64,000 nucleotides of DNA from Hirundichthys speculiger (taxonomy: Eukaryota > Chordata > Actinopteri > Beloniformes > Exocoetidae): contig JAGFBZ010000565.1 in the NCBI GenBank assembly GCA_018398805.1, positions 62,001-126,000 of the forward strand, read 5' to 3'. Position numbers and translations under genes: made by a program. Below, one piece after another: positions 43,029 through 56,035 of this stretch (its first letter is position 1; each line of letters starts with the position of its first letter). The notes below the pieces were generated by a model that was given only the letters and a program-made list of their open reading frames with translations, ran no database searches and was not told the DNA's origin.

Positions 43029-45945
43029 CTATTTATTTTTTCTCTTCATATCTTCTAGCCACTCCTCCTTGGACATAGTCTCCACAGCAGGGCAGTAAAT
43101 AGTGCCTTTGTATTGGCTGTGTCCAGTTTCTGCTGTTCGAAACTGCCCGCATTTCTTGCACGTGTTGTGCTGTACTTTGCGGGTCAGTTTTCGAGGCCCG
43201 GCAGGAGGAGGGGCAGAAGGCAAGGTAAACATCTGTGGTACAGGGACAAGGACAGGCATCTGCATCACTGGACGCAGCAACCTTAGCTGAGGCGCAACAA
43301 ATGGCTGTGGCTGGATGTTAACCTGAGGGCCTGAAGGTGGAGCAGGGAAGAGCTGCCGCTGGCGATGCACCTTCACAGCTGCTGGTGTTCCGGCTGTGGG
43401 TGACCTCTTCCTTTTCACCTGAGCCTGACCCACGGTGCTGCTGGGCAGATTATAGTAACGAGCAGGGCCAGGCTGCAGGGGTGCAGATGGAGGACGCTCT
43501 TTTGCAGGGAGGAGAGGGTCAGCTGCAACACACAAGCGGCTTGGCAAGTTCAGCCCCTGCATCAGAACTACTTTGTCCTGTCTCTTTACTCTCTTATTGT
43601 ACCACTGCACCAGGGTTGTGTGGCTCACATCCACCAGCTGCAGGGTGGTCTGCTGCATTACTGTCCCACTGGCCAGAATGCGCCTGTCTGATCTTCTTGT
43701 AATCATCCAGGATGAGATCCCATCGAGACACTGTACCATCTCCCTTCTTCTTGGGACTCCGGTGGATGTTACAGAGTCCTGATGAAGATCATTTCAATCA
43801 GACGGCATCAATCTGGCCACTGGACAAGAGGGGCAGCTGTGGTGAGCGCATGTCTCTTGACACTTTCCGTCCCTGGAGTGAACTCCTGCCTCTTCTTTGG
43901 AGAGCGGAACCTTCCTGTGTCCAGCTTGCTCTGGTGTCTGGCAGCAAACACAACCCGCTGCTTGTCGTAGTCCAGCAGGTTCTGCCACAGAGCAATAATA
44001 TTGTTCACCTTCACAAGGAGAAAAAACAAGGATACATGAAATAATGCAAGTGTGAACATGCACAGAAGGAAAGTAGCATAACAATAAATGTTACTGACCT
44101 GCTGGTTAGTGAGTGCCAGAGAGGGTCGGGTCCTCAGCTCCACCAGACACTCTGCCAAGTTGTCGACTCTGTCAAGGCCTGACTGGCCAGCATCATCCAC
44201 AACATCCTGGGTGGAGGCGGCAGGCTGGGTGGAGGCAGCAGCGGGTAGAGTGGAGGCAGCAGCCAGGGTGGAGTCAGCAGCAGGCTGGGTGGAGGCAGCA
44301 GCGGGCTGGATGGAGGCAGCAGCGGGCTGGATGGAGGCGGCAGCGAGGTCAGATGTAGGGGCTTGAAGGAGGGTAGGGAAGCTCAGGTCATCGAGGAGGG
44401 TTGACACTGTTTCATCTTCAAAGCCCTCGTCCTCTTCTTCACCTTCCTCCACATCCTCCAGCATGTCCTCCATCTCCTCTGCGTCTGGCTGTATATTTAG
44501 GGGCTCACCAGTCTGACTCAGCAGGTAGTCAACACCAAGCAGCTCACCTAGGGGGTACAGCTGCACATCTGGCACATCCTGGATGCACCTGACGTGGCGT
44601 TGCTGCACACGCCAGATGTGCTCCACCCACACCTGGTCAAGCAGCAGCACACCCATGAGGTCCCTCCCATGTGCCCCGCCAACCTTCTGCAGCAGCTGTT
44701 CAATGAGCTGGATGGTGGTGTCCTGCGGCAGAACTGGCTGAGCTCCTGCTTACTGATCCTCGTGTCCGCCAAAGGATCAGTAATGGCCGGCACACCCTCC
44801 TGCCTGAGCTGAGGTGTGCATCCGTGGTGCAGCCAACAGCCAGCCTCCTCATAAAGTGCCAGATGTCCAGGCGTATGTGGAGGTCTGGCCACTGTCCAAA
44901 CCTGGTCTGCAGCTTGCTGGCCCCCTCACTCACAGCAGCCACAGTCCACGTAGAGCAGCACCGGTGGTGGAACGGCTGCCTGGCGGTAACGCTCCACCAC
45001 GCCTGACACCATCTTGTCCAGTCCAGGCCCCTCCTGGACTGAGAGGACACTGGACAGGATCTGGCCGACATCGTTCCCAATGGAGGTCACCCAGAGAGCA
45101 GTCCCCCTCCCATGGCCTGCCAGCTTCTATGTGATCTGAAAGTTTACAGTGATTGTTATGATTATGATTTATTCATCCACGATCCAGAGCTGTAAGTGTA
45201 AGTGTGTAGATTTATCACACAGAGCAGAGTTATAAGAAATGCATTTGCACTGTAATGTTATCATTTACAACAATGTTAGTAAATACATTACAGTACATAC
45301 TATGTACACAAAAGCACATGACATGGTCAGATCATTTTCTACCTTTTTGGTTGAGTCCATTTTTAAAATGGACCCAAATGTTGATGTGATGTTGGCCCTA
45401 ATGTGGTCCAAACAGCTGAGGATGTCCCAGCCATACACTGACAACAGCCAGCGACTGGTGGGGATGTCCACAGGCTCTGGCGGCTTCTGACAGACCACGG
45501 GGAAGAGGCTGCGTCGATCCACAAAGACAGCACACTCTCCAAAACAGTGTGCCAACCCTGCAGTGTGTCTCTGACAGTCTGACTGGTGGACAGATAGTTC
45601 AGGGCACGTGCAGTGCACCTGAGCGTTTCTGTCACCATCAGGTAATACCTGTCGACATCCAGGACCTTCCTAGCCCTCTTGTGGACACCATAGCCTGTCA
45701 GCTGCTTCCCACAAGTTGGGCAGAACACCCTCACCCGCCACAGATGATAGGGCATCCACACCAGCAAGCCATGGGTGAAGAAGCGGTCGGGAGTTGGTGC
45801 CTGGTGGTATATGAGGGTTGGAACTGGAGGCTCATACCACAGCTTCAAGTCTTGCCGCAGTTTGCCAGACTGAAAGAGGGCACTTGAAATCCATCTCTGG
45901 TCCTGCACAGGGATGGTTTTCCTGAACTCTCCCAGCAAATAAAAT
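43029..45945 (-). pseudogene. Transposase-like fish multicopy gene, copy B
   Basis: Paralogue of the gene at 29.9-34.4 kb, same strand. Order: 45945-45360 (FRKTIPVQDQRWISSALFQ; HLWRVRVFCPTCGKQLTGYG, a Cys-rich zinc-binding region; ARKVLDVDRYYLM; WLLSVYGWDILSCLDH; MDSTKK); 45125-44700 (VTSIGNDVGQILSSVLS, YVDCGCC, RLDIWHFMRRLA); 44656-44098 (LDQVWVEHIWRVQQRHVRC, VDYLLSQTGE, acidic run, six or more Ala-Ser-Gln-Pro repeats); 44005-43029 (NIIALWQNLLDYDKQRVVFA, then Lys/Pro-rich, then CKKCGQFRTAETGHSQYKG and stop 43029). The MD-TKK, YVD and LDIWH motifs are conserved with copy A. Frameshifts occur near 45590, 44890-44940 and 43790. The segment equivalent to YRCARGSTSLESFHLHL and AYLLEGLIRWN of copy A is missing, so CIQDVPDVQLYP runs straight into the next exon. 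Confidence 0.65.
44206..44350. repeat. GC-rich tandem repeat inside copy B
   Basis: Imperfect 18-24-bp units on the pattern GGCTGGATGGAGGCAGCAGC, encoding AAASIQPA-like repeats on the minus strand. Different sequence and location from the repeat in copy A. Confidence 0.85.
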
Positions 45946-47469
45946 CAAGCTGCAGCCGCAGCAGCTGGCTGAGTTCCTCCAGGCTCACCCTATGTTCAGA
46001 GATGACAATAAATAAGTATTACTTGATGATATAAATAAAGCTGCAGTAAAGATGGCTTCCAACAGAGCCAGACCAATAAATTGATGCTGTACTCACAGAG
46101 GCTCCAATTATGATGGTGTTGACAGCAGGGCTGTGGGTCCTGACTGGGGTCGGAGAGGGGCTGTGGGTCCTTGCATTTGGACTACCCTAGGAAACTTACA
46201 AACACATTTACTTTCATCCAGAAAATGTTGTTGGGGCTAGATGATGGGAAACCACTGAACCATGCTTGCATGCTCTCAAAAATGACTTATTCCTTGAAAG
46301 AGTAGTCAAAGTAGTGTGATATGTTCCTGGATGTTAAGGTTTGCTGATGGAAAACCACAGAAACATTGTATAAATGTTCTCAAAAATTGTTTGTCACTGA
46401 ATAGTTCATGTATGACATACAAATATGTTGACAAATACAAGACTGTTTTAGATATTCTCACTGTCATGTTTTTACATTGTGTCAATCAAGTATCAAGTAT
46501 TTTGAGCACTTTGTTGAAAGCACTTTAACTCTTGGAATTGGGCTTGTTTTTCCCCAACATCATATGCACAACCATACCTCAGTTTCTGATGTTTACATTT
46601 CTGAATAGTTTTGGTAATCTAAATGTATTAGTAATAAAGTGAGATGTGCCTGGTTTGGGGGAAAAACAACTTTGTTTTATTGTTTTATCAAGGATGATTA
46701 AAGAAACTAAGTGGTAATTGATATAAAGTGACGTGTTATTTTAATAAGCTAGGGCTTTGTTCTTAAAGAAGTCAGTGGTTAGGAATGTGTTTATCATTCC
46801 TGTAACATTTTCCTAAAGAAAAAGCTGAAATAAAAATAAAATGATTGAAATGACTAATATACTGTTGAATTAAAATGATCAATTTTGAAGAACACAAAAA
46901 CTTTACATTTTTAAAATAAGTTTCTTTGTAAAGAAAACTCAAAAGAATTACATTTAAAAATGTCACTTTACATGTTATATTATAGTATTTGTTTACTCAA
47001 AAGAATAATTTTGTTAACTTAAATTTTATTAGGTAAATAGTTGCCACATAAGTTTTGAGTACTGTGAACTTAGTCAGGTTTACAGTGTACTTAGAGAGTA
47101 CGTCTGTATTATTTTGGCAATTGCATGACACTGTTATGCAATTCTGCAGCAAACATACATTTTTCGCTCCTTTTCCTCAGTCTATGTCTCATAACTTGTT
47201 AATGAATTTGTCAGGTCCAACTGGAAAAAAAAAACACCTTATAAAATAAATCTTACAGGCTCAGTGCTGCTGCATTACTTCTGTGCACCAAATGTACTGC
47301 TTTTGGCATCCCTCTGTCTTTCTGTGCAATAGCCAGTTCACACTAGAGTCTGATAGAGTCACAGCTAATCTGAGCAACAACACAAAAACATTAGATTTTT
47401 GTGAAAAAAAAAAAAAAATCTTAATTGAGCATTAGGACCTGCAGTATGGACACTTTTTTTTTCGTTGCA
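45946..47469. other. No supported gene; CACTA-type end at about 47087
   Basis: AT-rich. GTCAGGTTTACAGTG at 47073-47087 resembles the CACTGTAAACC terminus of fish EnSpm/CACTA MITEs (read inverted), but no partner end was located. Otherwise nothing recognised. Confidence 0.35.
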
Positions 47470-48268
47470 CCGGACGACGCCTGGCATGGATGCTTCTCAC
47501 TGCTGCTCCGGGGACTTGTCCCTGCGATGCTGGACGCTAGACGGTGGATGCTCCAGTTTGTGCCCGGTTTGTGGTGATCTGCGGTCGGATGTCTATATAC
47601 TGTCTGCAGGGGGCGGATCGGTCCTCTTGCGGCTGGTGGAGACCTGCCGCTGCAGACATGGATGGTGTCGCTGGAGGCCGGTTCGGGAAAGCTAAGCTAA
47701 GTAGTCCTGAACTGCTACCCGCGGCAACCACCGCCACTGGATCCGGGCTGCAGGGTCACGGAGCCGGGACGGGAGCCCCCAACGTAGCAGCGGCGGCATG
47801 CTACCCCCGTCCAGCAGTCTACACGCCGGATGGGTCAGCTGACCTGGCAGGGGCCATCTGGTGACCTGGTGGGGCCCAGCGCCGCCGTGGGAGATGACAA
47901 CGGCCTGGTCCGGTCCGCATGATGAACCAGGCTCTGGGACGGTCGGCTCCGTCACTCGCCGGACTGAATGGAGCTCGGTCTTCCCAGGGGAGACGGTCTG
48001 GTTCATCGGTGTTTCCTCCTCTGATCTGGAGATATCTCACTTGTCATCGTTTTGGAGATATACTGGTTCTAATGGCTGTTGACTGTTTTAACAGCCGTTA
48101 ACAGCTGTTAACTGGAGTTAGCACTCGGACCACGGGACCTGGCATGAAAAGGAGTGCTGGACACTAGCAGCTCCCCTAGTACACCAGATTTTTCCTGGTG
48201 TACTGAAACATGAATTTCCCCCTTGGGGGATTAATAAAGTAATTTGAATTGAATTGAATTGAATTGAC
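47470..48268 (+). mobile_element. GC-rich non-autonomous LINE-like copy with (GAATT)n tail
   Basis: About 770 bp of CpG-rich sequence, with no reverse transcriptase, ends in ATGAATTTCCCCCTTGGGGG then ATTAATAAAGTAATTT and a (GAATT) array (48242-48268). The 3' stem-loop plus ATTAATAAAGTA and pentanucleotide array is the 3' end of fish L2-type LINEs. The body looks like a LINE 5' region joined directly to the 3' end. Overlapping open frames (47544-47864 and others) show no known domain. Confidence 0.6.
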
Positions 48269-50811
48269 ATGGCCATAGAAACCTTCTCTGCTAAAGAGAC
48301 ATGCAGACTGGAATAAGGGGTAGTGAGGTGAAGACGCAGCTGCTAACAAGACCAGTGGTCTCTTCTTCACCAGGAGATAATTCCACTGCTGAGGAAGACA
48401 TCCTGCACAGTTCCAGTACCTCTGCGCCCAGCATAATTCCAAAAACCTGTAATTATTTCATACAAGCAATTACCACAAGAAATGCTAGAGAAAAAAGCTG
48501 ACAATTCTGCCACAGGCAGGGTTTAGTTAGCATTAAGTGTCTTCAAGCAACTTCCAACTGGTTGAATTCCTGTAAAAACACACACTGCCTGGAGAGCATG
48601 ACCTTTTAAGTAAATTTCGCTCTATTGCACCATTTAAGACAGAGCCACAATCTCACAAAGTTCTCATACCCTGGAGTCTGCGAGGCTTCACAAGTTCTGT
48701 TTTTTTTGTGCACTTTACAGAAAGTCCCTGCTATAACAGTCTTTCCACTGAAAATTCATTGTAATGTAGTGTGTAGATAAGTCAAACAACACTGAAAAGC
48801 ACAATTTACCCCCTTTAGCAAAACATGTGAACTGAGTTACATATAAAAACGCATTAAAGCTCCCAAATACTCACACTCATTTGCACAACAGCTACCCAGA
48901 CGTGTAAAACAGAATGAACATCAAGATGAATGTAACCAAGACTTGCAGTAAATTCACTGATTTGGGAAGAATGACGTGGAAAGAGAATGATAAGCTGATT
49001 TGGTTGATTAGTATGATTTTGACAACTTCAATTAGACACAATGAGAGAGGATGTGGAATTTTAAAATAAGTTTTATTTATTATTTATATCATTATACCTA
49101 TTTCTTTTTTTTTTCCAGAAGAACCTTCCCTTCATGTAGTCAGCTGTGCACTGGCAAAGCTTCAAAGACTGTTTGTGTGTGTCTGTCATGCTTTCTAATA
49201 TAATTAACTTCTCAAAAGAGTGTTTTACCTCCTTTTTCAGTCTAAAACAATAACATATATATATTAGGGGTATAGATCTCATTAATGTGTTTGGCTTGTG
49301 TTTTCATGTTTACAAGCTGGCTCTGGTTGTAATTAGCTCTAAAGCCCATCAGTTAAATGTGCTGACTGCGGAATTGAAGTTCACTGTTCAGTTGTGCCTG
49401 TGTCTGAAGACGGAAGCTAAGGAAATCAAAGTGCTGTTTTAAAATGAAAGTGTGAGACACTTGAAGAAAGACGTTTTTAAACTGCAAAGGAGCCCACCTA
49501 TCATTAATAGGTCACTCACTTGTTTTCCTCACTTTTCATATGAATCCTGTTTCAATAATGTGCAGTCTTGACAGATGAGAGAATCAACACGACGGTGGAG
49601 AAGCAGGGTCACAGCATGTGTAGTTTAATGATGACATGGTTTTGGATAATTTTAACATATGGCCTCTTTTTGCTGTGCCATCCACAAATACAGGTTAAAG
49701 TTCTATCATGCAAATAGTGTTTTTAAACTGTGATTTCCAGATGTGTTCCTGAGTACATGCAACAATTTCCACTACAGAATCATTTCTGTTTAAAATGCAG
49801 AGCTGCTTGAGAGCCTGAAGATCACGGACATCTTGTCTTGACTTTCAGGGTTTCTCCAGATTCTCTGAATCTTTGGAAGATATTATGTACTAAAGATGAT
49901 GAGATCTTCAAAGTCTTCACAATTTGAGTCTGAGAAACATTATTCTTAAATAGTTTCACAATTTGTCTTTTTTTTTTTTGCAGACTGTTTAGCCTATGAA
50001 GCTATAACTATAAAGCTCCATTTTCAGAGAATTGTTCAACTCTCTTTATTCCCTTGATCCGTGTTTTTCCTCTGAATTATGCTGCTCAGGAGCTGACAGT
50101 TTGATAAGAAAATTACCAAACATGAGGTTACCCTACATGTGGTATAGTCAAACCGAATAATTGTGACTATGGGAGCTCAACCTGATTGCGGTTGTTTTTC
50201 CCCTATGTACTTAGGCCTGGGGCTTGTCCTGCTTTGTAAAAGGTCTTATTAAAGAGCTGCACAGATCAAGCAGCATGACTGGTCTCCAATAAAGTGACAT
50301 TTTCAGTGGTCACTGCAGAATAGGGAAGAATCAGCAGAGAAGATCCTGAACTGTTGTACCTTCTTATTTATTTATTTGCTCTCATCCCTTAATTTGATAA
50401 TTATATAACAATTCTCTAGTCCTCTCAAGCAGAGTGGTAATACTTACCATATACATGCATGAGTCAAATCAAAGAGGGAATAAACTAAGATAAACTGTTC
50501 TTTGTATGGTATACATGAAGCTGTAAGTTCAATGAACTATGTTTAAGTTTAAATGACAACTTACAGCAAGTGGCAAATTGCATCAGCTGAACTCCTTTCA
50601 CCTTAATCTGCTCTTTGAGCCTTATCAGATAAGGAATAAAGTCCACTGCGGAAAAAAAATGAATACAATAATGTAGCTGAGTTGGTCCCGTGGATCACTC
50701 GACATGTGTTATAAAAACTTGACATTCACAAAAGCAAAGTTTTCTGTTTTCTATGCAGACCATTTATGCTTGACAAAATGAAAATGCCACATTATTATTG
50801 GCTCTTTTTTT
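48269..50811. other. No supported gene
   Basis: AT-rich fish intergenic DNA; open frames up to 69 codons only, without motif. Confidence 0.5.
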
Positions 50812-50955
50812 GGCACTAGTGGCCTTTATTGACAGAGAATATTGACAGGAAGGGGGGGCAGAGACCGCAACCGCTGCGTTGAGGATTGTGCCCATGTACA
50901 GCCTCTGTACATGGGCCGCCTGCCTTAACCACTTTACCACCAGGTGGCACACCAT
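50812..50955 (-). repeat. tRNA-derived SINE-like repeat, decayed
   Basis: On the minus strand GTGCCACCTGGTGGTAAAGT then GGTTAAGGCAGGCGGCCCAT contains an A-box-like TGGTAAAGTGGTTAAGG. A decayed B-box region (GGTTGCGGTCTCTGCC) follows. The GGCCCATGTACAGAGGCTGT core is common in fish genomes. Confidence 0.55.
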
Positions 50956-52885
50956 CAGCTTTTAAAAGTATTTTTGATCTCATGATTCCTTGGTTCTCAG
51001 CCAAATTCACATTTACAGCAGTGTTGCTGGTGGACATTAGAGGAAGTACTTTGATGTTGCATATCTAGAAGAAATATTGGTCAAAACCATCTGCGCCACT
51101 GAAATCCAAGGTTGGTAGTCACCGAAAGCCCTTTTGAAGTTCTTCTCAAGCTAATGGATACATTTCCTTTATTTGCTGATTTCAAACGACTTAGAGGATT
51201 TGAGTTGGCTTTTTCATAGCCAAAATATAAGATTTTTGTTGTAGCTATGTGAAAGCAGCCTGTCTCTCTCAGAAGAAAAATGTGGAAACAACATTGTAAT
51301 GCATCAGTTCAGCGTTGACAACAATGACTGCACAGCTAGTGGGAGGAGCCACAAGATGGCAGGGCGAGGTCACTGGTGGCCTTGCCCTTGTGATGAAAAC
51401 AATTGATCGATTATACTCTGTCAGTATTTCAGCAGGTGAGCGGCTCCCTCGTCCTCTCACTCTCTCGTTCTCTTGGTCTCCGGGGAATAAAGGGCGCAGC
51501 GTCACGATACAGCCGGGATGTCCTCCTCCAATGCGTCTGGGACCGCCACGTCGTCGGGCCGCGCACAGTACCTCTTTTGCGCACCCATGCGTCCGTGGGT
51601 CACTTCTGGTGTTCTGTGGCTGGACGAGAGGCGATTACTGGCTCTCGGTAACCAGTGGCTTCGCAGGCAGTGTCAGATGGCATCCCCTCGGCTGTTGGCT
51701 GGTGGGCTGAAGCTGATCCTAGCAGCTGGTAGGATCGGAACTGATGTTGACTCATAGTTGGAGAGGATGGAAGAGAGGGAGCGAAGGGAGGCCGCTGGTA
51801 TTTGTGTTTGGCGGAAGCGATCCGCCTCAAACATGTGCTCAGGCTTTACATTTGACAAAGCCCCTCTCTTTGTGTAAAACATGGTCTGTGGCCCAGATTG
51901 ATTTATTATTTTATAAGCTACACTAAGCAAAAGATGAATTCACATCATTAACTAATATTTTAAAGGTAAGGATATGCCTGATCCACTAAATAGTACTCGT
52001 CAGAGAAATATAATTCCTGAGAAATATGTTTGTGATCTGCTAATCTCCTGCAGCTGAATGTTCTCCCAGAGCTCTCTGAGAAGTGGCTGGAAAAGATTTT
52101 GGAAATGGGAAAGCGCTTTCAAGACAGACAGATTCCAATCTCCTGCCGAGTATAATCACTATATCACAAACAACTTCACTCATTTCTACTTCCACTAATG
52201 GAGCCAGTTGGTAATACATACCATTTCTCAACCTTGTGTGTAAGTGAAGGTCCTTCAGTGTTATTCTTTGCATTTCTTCAGTGAATAAGTACTCTGCAGG
52301 TTTTTTAACTGTAATCAATAAGTTATCAAACATTAAATGCATTATTCCCAATGTGATCTGTTTATTGCCGTGCAAGTGATAGCTGCTTGTTTTTTTTTTT
52401 TTAACTTCTTTTTTTGACACAAAGATATTGTGGAATTCTGACAGATATTAATCAATTATAAGCAATTCAGTGGCTGTTGTGGGTTTGCAGTAATCAGTCA
52501 CCATTTTTTTGTTTGTCTTTTTGACACACTGCTCACTTAGAAGCACTTGCTTTTGAATGGGCAGGTAATGCACAAAATAATTCTTAAAAATAAGCCAATT
52601 GTTGTGAGTTGATAACAGAATTTTGTAAATATATCTTCTATTATTTTTATCAGATGGGGTACACTCTGAACAGTTATTCCTAAGGTTGATTTAGAATCAC
52701 CTATCAGTCTAACGTGGATGCTTTGGACCGTGAGATGAAGGATCCTAGTGAATGTCCTTTCAAGCACATTGAGAACATGAATACTCCACACAGAAAGGAC
52801 ACAGATGGGATTTCAGGAGAGACCTTCATGGTGTGAGGTAATAGTGCTAACCACTAAGTTGTTTGCCAAATCTTAAAAAAATACA
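50956..52885. other. No supported gene; GC-rich island 51320-51830
   Basis: 51320-51830 is CpG-rich with overlapping open frames on both strands (131 codons at 51315). It looks like a LINE 5' region or a promoter island. I recognise no domain. Confidence 0.35.
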
Positions 52886-52888
52886 TGC

Positions 52889-52889
52889 A

Positions 52890-52922
<33 letters not shown>

Positions 52923-52950
52923 CTATTTATCTATCTATATATATATAGGA

Positions 52951-53027
<77 letters not shown>
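52889..53027. repeat. (TG)n then (TA)n compound microsatellite
   Basis: (TG)n at about 52889-52915, ATCTATCTATC interlude, then (AT)n at about 52952-53025. Confidence 0.97.
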
Positions 53028-53029
<2 letters not shown>

Positions 53030-54989
53030 TAAACATGTTATGTTATTTGCACACAATGCACACAATACAGTTTCTCTCAGAGTATATTACTTTTTGGTAA
53101 GGGAAGGTTTCAGTTCAAGGGAAAACTGGCAGTTAATATTGAGTGCTTTCAGAGGAGAGCTTTGCTGCAAACACTGAGCCTTAATGTACACATGCTATTT
53201 GAATTATATTTAATTAAATGTGAACAATTTAATGGCTAGTTATTTTAGCAAGTACTGCAACATTCCTGCAAGCAATCATTATACAACCATGATAAACAAA
53301 AGCCCTATAAGTGTTCATTTTAATAGAAATTCTTTGAAGTTTACTCAGCAGGAGGGCACTGGGCAGATAATCTGTATGCTGTGTTCAATTGTGCTGTAAT
53401 TTTTTTTTTTTCTTTGTCCTCCCACTTGCAGTGTTTGTCTGATGGTGTCTTTAGTGAAAGTGGTGTAAGGGTAATGGCTAAAAAAGGCATTAATGTTCAA
53501 ACAAAGACATGTAAATATGCGTGTGTGGGTTGTTTAGTGGCCCGGGTTAATGTCGAGAGAACATCTCAGGAATAAAGAGGCCTAAACAACAACCCACACA
53601 CTGGTAATGTAACATTATCAGAAGGTGACAGTGGGCTTAATTCTCAAAGATCAAATACGATTTTCCTTATCATAGTGTAATATTTCTGCTGAAGTGTACT
53701 AATGTTCCATTATTACCCAGCATAGAAAAATATTCCTATGATTTTTTTGCAACATTTACCTGATCACAACAGGTGCAATTCAGACTTCTGATTTGACGTC
53801 AGTTTTAAGGACTCTTCACTGTGATTGACGTAAATGTCGTTTGGAAAGGCACTGAAATACAAACATAAAAACATCAGACTTAAATGTTCAATTTTCAAGG
53901 TCAACGCTTTAAAACCTTGTAAATGAGTTCAAACAATTTCCCAGGAGTCAGTGGAAATCTCTGAACATCAAAACAATCAAAACCACAATAAGAGTTTGCT
54001 GTCAGTTATGAGTCAGACATAATTAACTGTCAACTGTCAGTCACAGAAAGTAAGTGTGGCCCTTTTATTTTGGTTTCTATGTTAATCACATTAAAATAAG
54101 TGAATTCTCTTCCTTTAAATGTTTTCTTTATTTTTATATTTTATATATTATTATTTAACTATTAGTAATGATATAGTTGGGCTATCATGATGAAAGCAAA
54201 TGATTATGTTTTACTTTCTTAAGAAGGCTAATGATTAAAAATTACAATATGTGTGAAGTCAGTCAAAGAATATTTCCTAGAATACAGAACCATGGTATTC
54301 TTAAAAGATATTGCAACCAGGCCAATTTTTCATTTTTTTGAGCCAGGCAGTCCCATTTAATTCTTACAGTGTGAATAAACTATTCTGTCAGCCAACACAG
54401 GCTGCAAATGCCAAACAGAGACTTGGGAGTGATTTTCAATTCTTCTTTTAGCTCTGATAAGCAAGTTAAAAGAGTTGTGCAGTTCTTCTTCAGGGAAAAT
54501 CTTAAAAATGTATGTTCTTTCTCAAACCATTCTGAACAGTATCCTGCCTTGCACTCTTTTTACTGCTAATAATGTATATTTATGTCACTCAAATAAATCC
54601 ATCTTGCAAAAACCGGAGCAGTTGAGAAGTAAAAGAAATGATTCCATTAATTTAAATTCAGGATCTCATTCCCTGCGTTTCACATACATAAGCTAGTTAT
54701 AAAAAGTTAGAGATATTCAACTTTCAGGTGAAATTTATGGAAAATGTGAAAGGTTCATGCTACGACGATATATCATAAAAGTAGGGCATTTAAGTAGAAG
54801 CATGCAATGGGAATCTCTTCATCTCAAACATTTTATAGAAGCAAAATGTAGCTGTCTCTTACAAGACATGCACACTTTTTTTTACAACTGTCTGCATATA
54901 TATTTGTTAGTGTCACAATCAGGCAAAACCTGGATATATACACAATGTATTCTTGCACCAGGTGTCATTTTTCATGTGCTTAAGTGTGA
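53028..54989. other. No supported gene
   Basis: AT-rich. Open frames at 54475-54696 and 54757-54993 have no recognisable motif. Confidence 0.5.
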
Positions 54990-55130
54990 GTGATAGTGAG
55001 TGCGCCCTTCGCCAGTCCTCTTTGACAATCAAATCTAACATGCTTTATTAACTCCTAAAACCTTGATTCTGTCAGAGTACTTAAATCACTGACAGTGAAG
55101 TAGAAAAGGACAGATAAGAACAGTAAATTA
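54990..55130 (-). repeat. Diverged LINE 3'-end-like repeat, copy 1
   Basis: CCAGTCCTCTTTGACAATCA, CTTTATTAAC, CTTGATTCTGTCAGAG. It matches in order the segment at 56665-56790 (about 70-75% by eye). On the minus strand it has an AATAAAG poly(A)-like signal. Confidence 0.5.
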
Positions 55131-55408
55131 CAGATAAAGACACTAACAAAAGACATAAGACACACAGTGATGACATGATGTGTATAATATGTGTTGTAGT
55201 ATGTGAGTTTGTGTGGTGTGGTGCAAATAGATGAATGTGTGGTGGTTTGAGTTGAGATAGTGTTTGCTTTCAGTATCCTCCACCGAAATAAAGAGTCCAG
55301 CAGCCAGACACAAAACAGTGAGCAGTGATGTTGACCTCCAACGCCTCTTCAGCATTAATCAGTGACCACAACCACAACTACAGGCTGGATCACAATTGAT
55401 ACTAGTGT

Positions 55409-55725
55409 GTTGGGCCAGAGTAATTTATTGTATGACTGCTGCTAGGTGCCCTCCTGGACACAGGGTGGTGCAGTCTGTCCTGGGTGTTACTTATTTTTTG
55501 TTGTTCCAGGTGGCGGACAGGTGACTGGCTGGTGAGACCTTAAAAGGGGGAGGTCACCAGCCCAATGGCCTCTTCCTCCCACTTCCTGCTTCCAACCGAC
55601 GGCAACGCTGATTGCTTCTGCTACTTCTTGTCTGTTGCCATGTTTTGTTTAGTTTAGTAGTAGTTTGGGTTTATTATTTGTCTATAGTTTTTTTTGGAGC
55701 AGTCCAGTATCTTTTTTTTTTTTTT

Positions 55726-55756
<31 letters not shown>

Positions 55757-56035
55757 GGGGGTTCTAGTTTTTTTTGATGTGGGTTTTTCTCCTTTTTTGC
55801 CCAGGGAGGTTAGTGTATGTCATTTGTTTGTTTCCTAGGGAGTTGGGTGTGAAGAAGCCTTTTGTTTATTTTGGCTATGTCCTCCCCACCGTTTATGCTA
55901 CCATCACTCATAATGAGCTAAATAAACCTGTCTTCTGGACTGTAATTCAGTTGTTGCATGGTTGTCCTTGGAAGCAGGGAGAGAGGGGTGGGGGTTTATG
56001 TTTTGCTCCGGTCCTCCCTAGTCTGGGGCTTAACA
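55409..56035 (+). other. LTR-like or promoter-like segment with T24G26 run
   Basis: Contains a TATA-like CCTTAAAAGGGG (about 55538), a C/T-rich leader, AATAAACC (about 55920) and a 3' part in CTGGGGCTTAACA. This is the order expected in an LTR. No second copy or target duplication was found. Confidence 0.35.
55712..55761. repeat. Homopolymer junction T24 followed by G26
   Basis: Uninterrupted T (55712-55735) then uninterrupted G (55736-55761) on the plus strand. Confidence 0.95.

Noticed and set aside
47544..47864. 106-codon frame in CpG-rich sequence
   Set aside because: Several overlapping frames on both strands are equally open, as expected from GC content; no domain.
52863..53177. 104-codon frame with Tyr-Ile repeats
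   Set aside because: Translation of the TG/TA microsatellite.
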